Shown here: piece by piece, positions 1-10,229 of the stretch | Numbering within the stretch: position 1 is the first letter of the stretch | Layout of the letters: the number at the start of each line of letters is the position of its first letter | Source of the DNA: Panaeolus papilionaceus | Taxonomy: Eukaryota; Basidiomycota; Agaricomycetes; Agaricales | NCBI GenBank assembly: GCA_015501605.1 | Contig: JADNRZ010000018.1 | Location: forward strand, 248,001 to 312,000 | Direction: 5' to 3' | DNA length: 64,000 nucleotides | Notes under the pieces: generated by a model | The model's input: the letters and a program-made list of their open reading frames with translations, nothing else | The model's database searches: none | What the model was told of the DNA's origin: nothing | Translations under genes and position numbers: made by a program

Positions 1-1
1 A

Positions 2-412
2 ACTTTTATCACATTGGCCCTCATCCGTCTTTCATTGGCTAGCAGGTCATCACGCGCAAGGATTAAACTGCTCGAAAAGGAATCGCAGGAAAGCCAGACT
101 GAGCGCTTGGTTCACGTTCTCGCAGATCTGGAACGCGAAATGGAGGAAGCCGTCGTCGACCTCATCGACAACCCAGATCCTTCACCATCTTACCAGCCTG
201 CCAAGAAGAGTCGCGCCCACCCTATCATTTCGGCAACCCACGTCAAAATTGCCAACTGGCTCAATACGCTCCCCATTCAGAAGGAGCTTGCTTACTTCCC
301 TTTGGTGCGCAACTCGCATGCTATGATTGTGTGCAGAGACATGAAGAGGTTCGAGGCTCACAAACAGGGACTACCCGTTGTACATCATTGGGCGGGTTCC
401 TTGGTTATTTAA
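2..412 (+). CDS. DUF676 lipase-like protein, C-terminal fragment (gene enters from left edge)
   Basis: Only the last exon lies in the window; it is open from base 2 to the TAA at 410-412. Its product aligns almost residue for residue with the C-terminus of the complete gene at 1552-3200: a hydrophobic stretch, then the basic/coiled segment beginning SRARI, the acidic stretch EREMEEAVVDL, the block SRAHPIISATHVKIANWLNT, and the ending 'HHWAGSLVI'. The DUF676 alpha/beta-hydrolase domain would lie upstream, outside the window. The two genes are therefore tandem paralogs in the same orientation, about 1.1 kb apart. A catalytic function cannot be shown from this fragment. The family call rests on the intact neighbour. 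Confidence 0.8.
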   Translation, partial: TFITLALIRLSLASRSSRARIKLLEKESQESQTERLVHVLADLEREMEEAVVDLIDNPDPSPSYQPAKKSRAHPIISATHVKIANWLNTLPIQKELAYFPLVRNSHAMIVCRDMKRFEAHKQGLPVVHHWAGSLVI

Positions 413-1551
413 GCCAATGGTTCCAATCTTCATATTTCTCTAAACTTCATTTTACTCGTGGGCAGGTGGCGCACCTTAAACATATTCTGCCTTCTCGCCA
501 TTTAATCGACATGGAATGTTGGATCATTCCATGGTTGCACTATGATCCTTTGTTTAATTATATTATACCCTCTGTCCCATCATCGTTGTTGTATTGTGCT
601 TTCGTATTTATTTTTAGGTCCCGTAGAGGTTAATACCTGGTACTTACATAGTAGGTACGGCTAGAGTTCTCCAGTTGGATAGCTGAAGAAGTTATCGGTT
701 CAGTGTTTCCACTTATATGCATGATGCTGGTGGCCTTTATTTTGCGCATTTTAACTTGAAGAACTCGGATTCAGTTGATATCACTGGTTTCTAACAGCTA
801 ATGACTATGAATCTCTTGACATATACGTGTTCGCCGTGTCCGCACTTCCGATGCTTCTTTCGTTCGGGCTTCAAGCCACATTTCATGCTCGACCGATGTG
901 CCACTAAGAGCGCTCTGCATCCAACTCATCTGCGTTCAGAACGCCCACGTTTGAGCTGCAAGCAACGCCCATGATCAAGTTTCGAGGCAATAAAGATGTA
1001 TATGCGACTGTATATATACTCAAATATATAAATAAGTTACCCCATAACATTCTCGTACTTCTTACTTCAACCGGAGTGGTGGTTGTGATTCTGGAATTGC
1101 TTTAGACCATTACCGGTCTCTCGAAGATTGCGAAGCCGGTTTCCCCTAGTCCTAGTACACGCTCGTCCTAGTCTTAATTACGATTGTAGGCTGAATTGAG
1201 ATGATGAAGAAGATTGTGAGAATGATACCTATTAGCGCATCATGTTTCTGTAAATATTGATGACCATGCCCGAGTCCGTGAGTGTGTCATCGAAGGTTAG
1301 AACTGCTTTCTGTTTCCACGTGGTGCCTGGGCTCATGAGTGCGCCGGTATCATGATCTGGAGTTGAGCTCGCTGCCATGTTTTCTATTACAAATGTTAGA
1401 AGCCTGAGACGGCGGTTATGAGATAGGGGACATATTAATACCTACGTCTTGTTCGACAAAGGGTTTCTACCGCCCGAACCTATCATCCAGCCATTTACTG
1501 TAAATTCACTATCCTCCCGTTCATCCCTTTACCCAGAGTTCGTTTCAAGTC
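413..1551. other. Intergenic region between the tandem DUF676 genes
   Basis: No coding sequence is supportable here. The stretch includes the 3' flank of the first lipase copy and the promoter of the second. An AT-rich, TATA-like run (tatatatact and caaatatataaataag) lies near 1010-1035. A short imperfect direct repeat built on 'cctagtc' lies near 1146-1178. No remnant of a third lipase copy was seen. Confidence 0.6.
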
Positions 1552-3200
1552 ATGGCAAAGATTCACCTTCTTGTGTTGATTCACGGCATGTGGGGTAACC
1601 CCAATCATCTTGCCGAATTGGAGAGGGTGGCCCGTGAGACTTACCCTAAACCAACAGAGGGCATTCAACTCTTGGTTTTGACTGCACAAAGCGTTCGCGA
1701 CGAGTCAACCTACGACGGTGCTGATTGGGGAGGTGAACGCGTCGCCCAAGAGGTAAGCAATCCCAGTCCCACATATCTTGAAAAGCTAATGTAGGTTTCG
1801 TGGTCGTTGTAACAGGTCATTGATAGAGCCGCATCATTAGAGAAAAATGGCGATAGTGTTGTGCGTTTCTCTGTCACTGGGTACAGTTTGGGTGGGCTGA
1901 TAGCTCGGTATTGCATTGGGTGAGTGGTATTTACATATATTCTGTAAGTGCGTCGAAAATGTACTTATTTTGCTCCAATCCCATCTTCTCTCCAAAGTGT
2001 TTTGCAACAACGAGGATTCTTTGACAATGTAGAACCTATCAACTTCAACACATTTGCCACACCGCATTGCGGTCTACCCAGTTACCACACACTATTTTCG
2101 TCGCTCTCAAGAGGATTGGGACCCAGCCTTATGTCAAAAACTGGTGAACAGTTCTATTGCATCGACAAGTGGTCCCCGAAGGGGCGTCCTTTGCTCGTGG
2201 TTATGGCCGATCCAAGTGAGTCTTATTATAATCGCATGTCTATCTATGGGTAACTAAGTCTATACTTTTCAGAGCGAGTTTTCTATCAAACCCTTGCCAA
2301 GTTCAAACACATACGGATATACGCCAATGCGTAAGTTCACGCTTCTTTAACTCTTAGAGTCCCTACCACTGACTCGAATCCCACTACAGTGTAAATGACC
2401 TCACCGTTCCTTACGTGACGTCTGCAATCGAGACTTCAGACCCCTTCGTGGAAGAAGATATCCGTGGCGTCGAGATGTGAGCGGATTTGTTTGTCCTTGA
2501 CCTTCGTTCAGCGTTAACCTCCACAGCAGCGCTCTGCGGGAAAAGCACCCATGCTTAATCCAAGCATACTCCGTCCTAGATGTGCCACCGTCAAAAACGG
2601 CTAAACCTACAATGTTATCGCCTCAGTGGTTCAAAAAACTAAAACCTTCAAAGCCCTTATTGCCGCTGCCCCTATTTTTACAGTTCCGCTTTCCATTGAA
2701 CATCGTAAGTGCTCGATTATAAAGCTCATTATACCAAACTCTAACCACCTCTCCTGCAGGTCTTTTACAGTGCATTACCCCTCCTCATTCCAATATTTCT
2801 TGCCTTGGTTCTTGTCCACCTGGCAATCTCGAGCAGGTTGTCGCGTGCGAGGGTCCAAATGCTCGAGAAAGGCTTGAATGAAAGCCAAACAAAGCGTTTG
2901 GTTCATGTGCTTGCAGAAGTCGAACGGGAAATGGAAGAAGCAGCAATCGATCTCTTTGACGACGCCGACCCACCACCTTACCATCCTGCTGAAAAGAGCC
3001 GCGCGCACCCCATCATTTCACCTACGCACATCAAAATTGCGACCTGGCTCAATACGCTGCCTATTCAGAAAGAGTTGGCTTTCTTCCCTGAAGTGAGAAA
3101 CTCGCATGCGATCATTATTTGCAGGGACGTAAAAATGTTCGAAGCGCAGAGGCAGGGCGAGCCCGTTCTGAGGCATTGGGCGAATACTTTCGTTCTTTAA
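1552..3200 (+). CDS. DUF676-family putative serine esterase/lipase with C-terminal membrane anchor
   Basis: Predicted exons are 1552-1752, 1816-1919, 1998-2215, 2273-2330, 2390-2476, 2527-2704 and 2760-3200. They sum to 1287 nt in one frame (428 aa). The product starts with the alpha/beta-hydrolase opening 'HLLVLIHGMWGNP' (oxyanion HG). Exon 2 carries the nucleophile elbow GYSLGG, the DUF676 form of GxSxG. The blocks 'NFNTFATPH' and 'RIYANAVNDLTVPY' are typical of this ROG1-like family; the Asp of the latter is a candidate catalytic acid. Exon 7 begins with a strongly hydrophobic segment of about 20 residues (VFYSALPLLIPIFLALVLV), then a charged cytosolic-looking tail. A membrane-associated lipid hydrolase is likely, but the substrate is unknown. 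It is a tandem duplicate of the gene ending at 412. Confidence 0.85.
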
Positions 3201-3996
3201 AGTTTTCCTTTTTTTCATACTTGGGATTTCTTTCATTCGTCAATCGTTTGGCCGATCTTTCGAACGCCAGTGATTGGCAACCCTCGCTTCCATGCATTCA
3301 TCAACTACTTATACCTTTCAATGACCAAGATATACCATTTCGCTACTGCATTCGTTCATCCTGTTTTGATGAGCATTTGTAGATCTCCTGTTCTTCACAT
3401 GGACAATCATGATATGAACCTGTAGAGTCTGTAGCTTTTATTTTAATTTCAAAAGGTCAACGCCGTAAGCCAATGGCATATCTCGAGAGTCTTTCGTAGA
3501 TTGCTCGAGGTCAGGGACAAGTACTGTCAGCTCGAGAACCGTGGAATGAATCCCTGATATAAAAGATGTTAGACAGGAGACAGGCCTGCACGTCACAACC
3601 TTTTTGTCTTAATGAGCGTGGCAACAGTTCGAAGACCCTGGGAACACGAGGTCTTGAGTCACCCGAAGGGGTTGAGTGCTTTCAATCGTGTTTTGTTCCA
3701 CCTCGTCAACATCTATATGATAATAAGAGTCTTTGCCTCAATTCATTTATTCTGTAACCTGTTGCAATTTTGCTTGACATGGTATCTTGGGCAACTGAAC
3801 AAAGGCATTTTGTACTTTCAAGATGGAGAGTTATGGACGTTCAGGGAATAGTGACGCGAGTAGTATTTGTGGAGCCATAAAGATCCACTGAGGTATGTGC
3901 CAACATCTATCTTTACCTTCTCCCCTTGGCAGCACCTTGATACCATCAACACCAACCACAAAAGCCTCGAGTTCTATAATTACATCCTTCAGTACT
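3201..3996. other. Intergenic region
   Basis: This is the 3' flank of the DUF676 gene and the upstream region of the orphan gene at 3997. Short ORFs here lack recognisable domains and splice-compatible partners. An in-frame extension of the downstream gene back to 3895 is open, but I prefer the ATG at 3997, where the basic conserved-looking N-terminus starts. Confidence 0.5.
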
Positions 3997-5812
3997 ATGC
4001 CCCCCATTCGCGGAAAATCTTCTGCTTCATCTCGAAAGGCCAGATTGGCCAACACACAGACTCTTCGGCCAAAAAAACCGAGGAAGTATTACAACCCAGC
4101 TGCGCGTTATGGTGAGTGTTATTATGCATTCTCTATTCACATATTCTGAGCTCTTAGATATCCTACCAGTGGCCCTACATGCAGTCTACAATATCGCACG
4201 AGATCCTGCTTATGAGCAAGGGTTCACAATTAAGGAGGTCATAGAAAGGGGTGAGTCTGTGATCCGTGTTCAACTGCCAGGACTTATGGTTGAGTTGTTT
4301 TTTAGCCCACAAAATTTCGGCAGATGCACGACATAAGCTTGGTAAGAATGCAACTCGGGTCACCGAAGACTACGTTTTATTTTTTGTATGTCCCTCATTC
4401 TTGTATCATCCCAATCCATCATTGACATTGTACATAATCTACAAAGCGTCATTATGGCTATTTGCGTGAAGTAGGCCAGAGCACTGATGAAGACGGGGAG
4501 GTTTCAATCACATTTCAGGCACAGGATTCCTTGAAAGACTTGTAAGTAGTTCTCGGGATCAAAGATGAATAGCTATTAATACTTGTTGTGTTCCAAAGGG
4601 TCCAACTTGTGGAGAACTATATTTCAGATTCCGGACTCGAACCTTCGGAGGATGGACGGGAGGTGTTTGTTGCAATAAGCACACATCTTCGGGAGACAGT
4701 TACACCAGATGATTTGCGTGAGATTGCGCAAATGCACCGGAGCTCTCAGGTTGGATTCAATCATAAAATTACACCTAAACAAATCGTTGACTTTCTATGC
4801 AGGCTCAACAGAGGTTAATGCGTGATAAACTCGTGCTCGAGGAGCAAGTGAAAGAGCTAACGGACCGGTTAGCGGTAGATGGTCGTGGAAATGCTGCCGC
4901 CAGCCTCGTTACTGTCGGTGACCCATCTACTTCACCAACACCCATCATCCGACCCAATCCGAGGCGGCTTGGCGATTTAACCAATGACTCTTTCTAGTAT
5001 GTATACACTCCTCGTAACAGCATATGTCTCACTGATTCTGATTTTTATCTTGGTAGCGTCGATGACGTTGAACCGGAGGCCCCATGTCCAACAACGTATG
5101 TGAAATCATTTCGAAGGACGATTCAATTATCTAACGCACAGATGCCTTCACAGAACCCCCGTGCGTCCAGTGGTCCAATCATCGAGCGGCTCAGGAGCCT
5201 ATCCAAGTCCGACTTCCCTTCCCCGGCCAGACGGTGGCCCTTCGTTGCAGCCCCCAGGGACACCCTCTCGAGGAAACCGGGGAATGAGAACACCCCCGTC
5301 AAGTCCTGGGGGTCACGATGAAGATGACGAAGACGACAGCATGATGGTTGACGGATATCTTACCAATCCGTTAGCGTCATTCCAATCCGACACCTCAAAT
5401 CCGCGGCAGGCTTCCCCTTCTCCAAACTTCAACAGGGGTCGGTCTCGAGCAGACCGAAGACTTGCTGCGCTCACGAAGCTTCGCCGGAGGAATGAACGAG
5501 TCACGAGAGCATACCAATCTGCTAGGAAGGAGCTTGTTAAACAGAGAGTCGAGACTAGAAAAGAGCGCGAGGCTGGAATGATTAAGAACGGGGAAATTGC
5601 TGTATGTGGATTACTGCCCTGACTGTACGCTCGAGGGCTAATGACTCACGTTCTTTCATCTGCTAGTGCCTCAAGGAAATGTACAATACACTTCTGGGAC
5701 ACTTAAAGGTGGGTTGATATGTCAGCGATCGAGCGCTTGGATTGGCTAACGTAGCTTTTTATCCAAATTTTAGCCATTGGCCCCTCTGATAGGGTTACCA
5801 TTTATTTCCTAA
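3997..5812 (+). CDS. Conserved-looking orphan protein, ten exons, basic N-terminus and coiled coils
   Basis: I do not recognise the family. Ten exons join in one frame: 3997-4111, 4158-4250, 4306-4385, 4447-4541, 4599-4749, 4803-4996, 5057-5095, 5142-5601, 5667-5708 and 5774-5812 (1308 nt, 435 aa). The first 35 residues are very basic (RKARLANTQTLRPKKPRKYY), suggesting nuclear location. Residues from about 40 to 190 look helical and folded. A Leu/Glu-rich heptad-like segment (QRLMRDKLVLEEQVKELTD) suggests a coiled coil. A Pro/Ser-rich disordered stretch with an acidic DEDDEDD patch follows, then a second basic helix (RRLAALTKLRRRNERV) near the C-terminus. That all ten junctions keep frame with good donors and acceptors is the main evidence that the gene is real. 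The exon 3 donor could alternatively be at 4342. Confidence 0.7.
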
Positions 5813-6698
5813 CTCGAAGAATCCACTGGTAATGTTGCTGATATCACGCTTTATGATATGCTGTAGCCATAAATTACATTGCATCTACCCTACGCTCTCG
5901 ATACTCGAACCATTTCCTTATAATGTATTTCTATTTTTATGTCTGTACTCTATTGCTGACAGAGGTTTCGAGCAGACTTTGATCAGCTTTCGCGAATACA
6001 CTGCTGCAGGGCTTTCGACTTACCAACCTTCTAACCCTTAGCAGTAAGTGAAATGTTGGTGCAACTCAAATACTTTTTTCTTTTCTTATACATTCTGCGG
6101 GTGTCGGATTCGACGCTCCTGAGTAATAATATTCTCGCAGTAATACTATTTTTCTTTTTTTTATTATCAATGGTGTAATATGAGATTCGTTCCGGTGTAT
6201 AGGTTGGAGGTTGGGAACTAACACACACAGGTAAAACAACGCATAATTTAAGGATATATTAAACGATATGGAATACAACAATCTACTCTACAGAATTCGA
6301 GAGATGCAATTAAGGAGCGCAGGAGCTGCTCGCTGGTTAAGCAAGTTACGTCGGTGGTGAAACAAAATGGGAAAGGAGGTATAGGGTAAGACTGCATGGC
6401 ACAAGGTTCCTAGCGGAACAGACAGTAAGGAGTGCATGGCTATTAAGATGTAATTAGCAGGTTTGGCATGGATTGGATGCATGTCATATAGGTAGGAGAG
6501 TAGTAGGCATGTAAATGTCCTGTGGTGTGTCTGTTCATAAGGGCATAATTGTTCTAGGAGCGTTTCGTTGTGCCATGGGTGGTGTGTCGCGGGGATGGGT
6601 GAGTGTGGGTGAAGTGCCTGCCGCAGGCAGGATACAAGGTGTGAATCGTAATTCGTTGGGTTCATTATGGATGCGGTTGTTTGTGCAAATCGTGGCTC
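5813..6698. other. Intergenic region, convergent 3' flanks
   Basis: Two genes point toward this stretch, so it should hold two transcript ends. It has poly-T/poly-A runs near 6145-6165. Open frames on the minus strand (for example 6288-6665) are His/Pro/Leu-rich, lack domain features and are best read as untranslated sequence. Confidence 0.5.
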
Positions 6699-7002
6699 TT
6701 AGTGTCTGGCTGGGAAAGCTCGGGAGGGAAGGACGCTGCGTCTACGGTGCGTAACGGCGACGAAGTCAGGGAACATGACGGAGTTTCTGGGCTGCTTGCG
6801 TGTAGCGCCGGTGACGAGCTTCCAGACGCTGACGATGCGGCGTTCGAGCTGTTTGGCATAAGAGACTCGAGGATAATCCATCCTAACGAGGTAACGTAGT
6901 TAGTAATTGAAATGGATAACTTAAATAGGACCGAACATACTTGGGGATATCGGCGTCGGCGACGGACATGGAGAAGCGGGGGTCACGGATGATGAAGGCC
7001 AT
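6699..7002 (-). CDS. Small basic hypothetical protein (81 aa, two exons)
   Basis: Exon 1 is 7002 to 6941 and exon 2 is 6882 to 6699, with a 58-nt intron carrying a GTATGT donor and a TTAG acceptor. The join makes 'DADIPKMDYPRVSYAKQL' without a stop and gives 81 residues. The protein is basic, with RKQPR and HRRRS clusters, and has no signal peptide or membrane segment. I do not recognise the family. It is supported only by the clean splice structure and amphipathic-looking sequence, so it may be a genuine small nuclear or mitochondrial protein, or a chance structure. Transcript data would settle it. Confidence 0.4.
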
Positions 7003-8089
7003 TTCTTGGTTGAGGAGTTGGTTAAAGTTGAAAGTTGAGGTAAGGGTGTGTAATAAAGTGACAAGTAATGTTCGACGGGTACCAGCACCACAAGAAAAGA
7101 ATGTATAAGTTGGAGATGGGTAGTTAGATATTGCAAGTGGGCGTTGGTCGTCAGAGGGTAAAGGCAAGAAATGAGCCGTTCAAGGGGAAAGGAGAGCACA
7201 AAGGGAAGGGAACCGATCCAGATCGTTATGGTAGCAAAAGGCCAGCACGTCCATTTTATAATGCAGAGGGTCGGTAATCAAGAGCCTCCCAGATGCACAG
7301 TAAGAACAATGTTCAGGGGTGAACAATAGCTAGGTGTCGAGTTTACGCATAATGGCTAAGAATGAAAGCTTAGATTAACAATGTAACATTGTCAATAGAG
7401 TAACCAGAGACTGTGAGAGCGGTTGTAGCCTTCCTTGAACCGAGAAATGTTTGCACATGCCATCTTGCCCTAGACAATAATTTTGCGTGATAAAGATGAA
7501 CTGTGAAGACTCCGAAGGCTATGTTCTTCGACTTATCCTTGTACTATGTTTTCCAGGAATCCCACATATGCCCTGGTATTGTTTTTTTCACGGAAATAGT
7601 GCGAAAGTGAGGAAGCCAGAGCACAACGAACAATTGGCCAATACGGAATGACATTCCATTTTGAGATCAAGGTTGTAGTGGTGTACAAACAACGTCCAGC
7701 GGGGTATAAACAAGGTGTACAAACAAAAACAAGGACTGAGTCTGTACAAACCAAATCAAGGACAAGCAATATCATGCTTGCTTTGGCTAAAGTCGGTGAA
7801 TTAATAAAAAATAAATAAAGACCGAAACAAAAACGAATGTAGGTATAGTATAATGAAGCTGGCAGAGCAGGAGACGGCCATGGTCGACCAAGGTGGAGCG
7901 CAAACCACTCCATCAAATTCCATGTCAAAACATGCTTTGAACAGCTGCCCTTCTGATCACATAGCTCTGATGATCACAGAAATACATCGTTGAATGCGCT
8001 TATGATGTGCTTCCATTCGATGCCCTCCAAACCCGTTTGAGCTGTCTAAAAAAACGACCCACCCCTCACAACCGGTGGAGCCACGACTA
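7003..8089. other. Intergenic region
   Basis: This lies between the membrane-protein gene (3' end at 8090, minus strand) and the start of the small gene at 7002 (minus strand). No supportable gene was seen. A 131-codon minus-strand frame at 7533-7928 is rich in Leu/Tyr/Phe/Ser, has no domain match and lies in the expected 3' UTR/promoter zone. Confidence 0.5.
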
Positions 8090-9791
8090 TCATTGCGGCA
8101 GGGGAGGTTTCTCTGTCGGTAGCTCTGGAACAGGTTCGAACGCTGGTGGTAGGCTCGCTGGTACTGAACGTCCAGCCACGCTTCGACTTCGACTGGTATG
8201 CCGGCTGCCAAAGATGTCACCATAATCTGGCGGCAAGCTCTCCAAATCGTCCTCATCGGAGTGCACGAGACGGAGTGGTAGCGGTCCAGCATCGACTTCA
8301 ACGCGTCGATTTGGTGCAAGACGTGCTTGAGAAGATGTAGAGCTGTATATAGAAACGCTACGCGATGTCCCCGCTTGACCCATCTGCGAATCTGCACTGC
8401 TGATCCCCGAATTGCTGATCCCCGAACTAAACGGTCCAGACTCGCTGGCTGATGAGGTGAACGTTGTCGAAAAAGAGGGTTGAGAACGGGTGTGTGATGG
8501 TGATGAAGCGGAAGGTGTGTATAGCTGGCCATCAGGTGACCACTCACGAAGGTACCGTTCTTTTTCAGTTGATGCTGCATAGGTGGCTGCAGGAGTTAAT
8601 CCGGCGCTTGGAATTGATGTCACTTCAGGTGATGTCGTTCCAGTAGGTGTGGGAGAGCGAGCCGTGAGTTGGTTGAATGGATTGGTAGGATCGTTGTCCG
8701 GGTCGGGCAATGTGATAGGCTCTGGTTTGGCGATTCGTTGACGGCGGCGGCGCCAGAAGCAGAAGAGAATAATCATGGCGATAATGGCCAGTGCACCAAA
8801 TACTCCCCCAAGTATTGCGCCTAACGGTGTTTTGCTTTCACTGTCGATGTTTCCTCCATTTACGGCTATGTCAGTGCCCAGAGAATTTCCCTGACCAGGA
8901 AGAGTTGTCGTCGATGATGATCCACTTGTGAAAGGTGCGGGTACACCGTCTCCTGTTGCAGTATTAGAACCATTTGGTGCCGATGTTACACGTGAAGATG
9001 CGCTCGAACTGCCGCCCGTAGTTGAGGAGTCGGCGTTCCCGGGGGTGGACGTGGGGTCGTTGGGTGTTGTTGAAGATGTGCTGGACGACGTAGGTTGGTT
9101 CCTTGGTATACTGGTTGGAGGTAAAGGTGTGGAAATAGACGAAGGGGGACGAGGGGGATCAGCCGCAATGCTAAGGACGAACCGGTCGAGAGTTATTTGT
9201 GAGTTGCCTGTCTGGCCATTGGTATAGACACCTCTGGAGTCGGCACTGTTGCGCAGGATCACACTGTGTCGTCCATTGCTCGGCCAAGTCCTACTATACA
9301 GGACGATCTAGATTCGAGTGCCAGTGAGAAGTCGTGAGCTGATGCCAACATAGATATGTTCATTTCGAACTTACAGGTGGGTTTTGCCCATCGTCCGAGC
9401 GGTCATACGCATCGATGACATCAAATGGCCCACTATCGCTGCAGTCAAAGCAGATTTCATATCGACCACCATTGGATCGCTTTATACCATAGAAACTAAA
9501 CCCATTAGCAGCCACTAGGAGTAGAAAAACACGGCATGAGCTACATCCAGAACCTTTGTGTCGCAGATAAAACAAACCTGGAAACGTCTATGGAAAGAGG
9601 CGTCAGCGTTCGTCAAAATGACCGAAATAACAAAAATTTCAACTTACAAATGACACCCTGGCATTCAGAGCGTTGGATGACGAAAGCGTGCCACTTGAAC
9701 CATCCCGCGCGCGCCACGTCCCATCTAGCGTCCAGAAGTCCCCTCCATAATTTAGAATACCGTCTGTGTTGTCAATGGTGCGCGAGGACAT
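8090..9791 (-). CDS. Single-span membrane protein with Ser/Thr-rich ectodomain (basidiomycete orphan family)
   Basis: Exons are 9791-9648, 9587-9578 (a 10-nt microexon), 9514-9375 and 9307-8090. Together they encode about 500 residues. The N-terminal globular part opens 'TIDNTDGILNYGGDFW' and contains 'NGFSFYGIKRSNGGRYEIC' and 'DRSDDGQNPP'. This beta-rich arrangement is one I know from a large, uncharacterised mushroom family. A Ser/Thr/Pro-rich, probably O-glycosylated stalk follows. Next comes one transmembrane helix (AILGGVFGALAIIAMIILF) with a WRRRRQR stop-transfer cluster. The long Ser/Pro-rich tail is presumably cytoplasmic. No cleavable signal peptide is seen, although an extra 5' exon cannot be excluded because a stop lies just before the ATG. 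Function is unknown; a cell-surface sensor or wall-interaction role is a guess. Confidence 0.75.
9578..9587 (-). other. 10-nt microexon of the membrane-protein gene
   Basis: The ten bases ACGTTTCCAG are flanked by an acceptor (CCATAG) and a donor (GTTTGT). Including them joins 'NARVSF' to 'TFPVAANGFSFYG' in frame. Leaving them out shifts the frame, because the length is not a multiple of three. Confidence 0.7.
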
Positions 9792-10229
9792 CCCGACGGC
9801 CTAATTTTGGAGGGAGAGACGGAGTCGAAAGCAAAATGGTGGTGAGGTTAGAAGAAGGAATGTTTGAACATTGCGCAGTCTCTTTCATGACAACTGGTGC
9901 AATCCTTGGCATGGGACTCAGAAGCGTCGGCTGCCGTCAGCGACTCGGAAGCATACTTCCCTTACTCCCTGATGAAGTGATATGCAAACCTGATACACCA
10001 TCTTCAGAGCCGCTTAACCGCCCGGCGTTACATCCTAAAATAGCTCATTTGGTTGTTGACAAGACCGAAGAGCAACGTTTCATGCGTCCAATGTATTATG
10101 TAGCGTTACAAGACGTGAGTAAAAACAGAACAATCATTGCGAGTATCAGAATAGAATCATATGGTATAATTACGAGTAACGGGTCCTCTCCATATATTGT
10201 ATCATTCATATTTGCCCTGTAGGCGTACG
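9792..10229. other. Short intergenic region
   Basis: This lies upstream of the membrane-protein gene and downstream of PIF1, both on the minus strand. A plus-strand frame of 228 codons (9536-10222) crosses it but runs antisense through exons of the membrane-protein gene. No other feature was seen. Confidence 0.5.

Noticed and set aside
6288..6665. 125-codon minus-strand frame
   Set aside because: Lies in the 3' flank of the small gene, with no features and an unusual His/Pro/Leu composition.
7957..8580. 207-codon minus-strand frame
   Set aside because: It overlaps the Ser-rich tail of the membrane-protein gene in another frame on the same strand; a shadow of biased composition.
9536..10222. 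228-codon plus-strand frame
   Set aside because: It runs antisense through two exons and the microexon of the membrane-protein gene, and its product has no domain or targeting feature.
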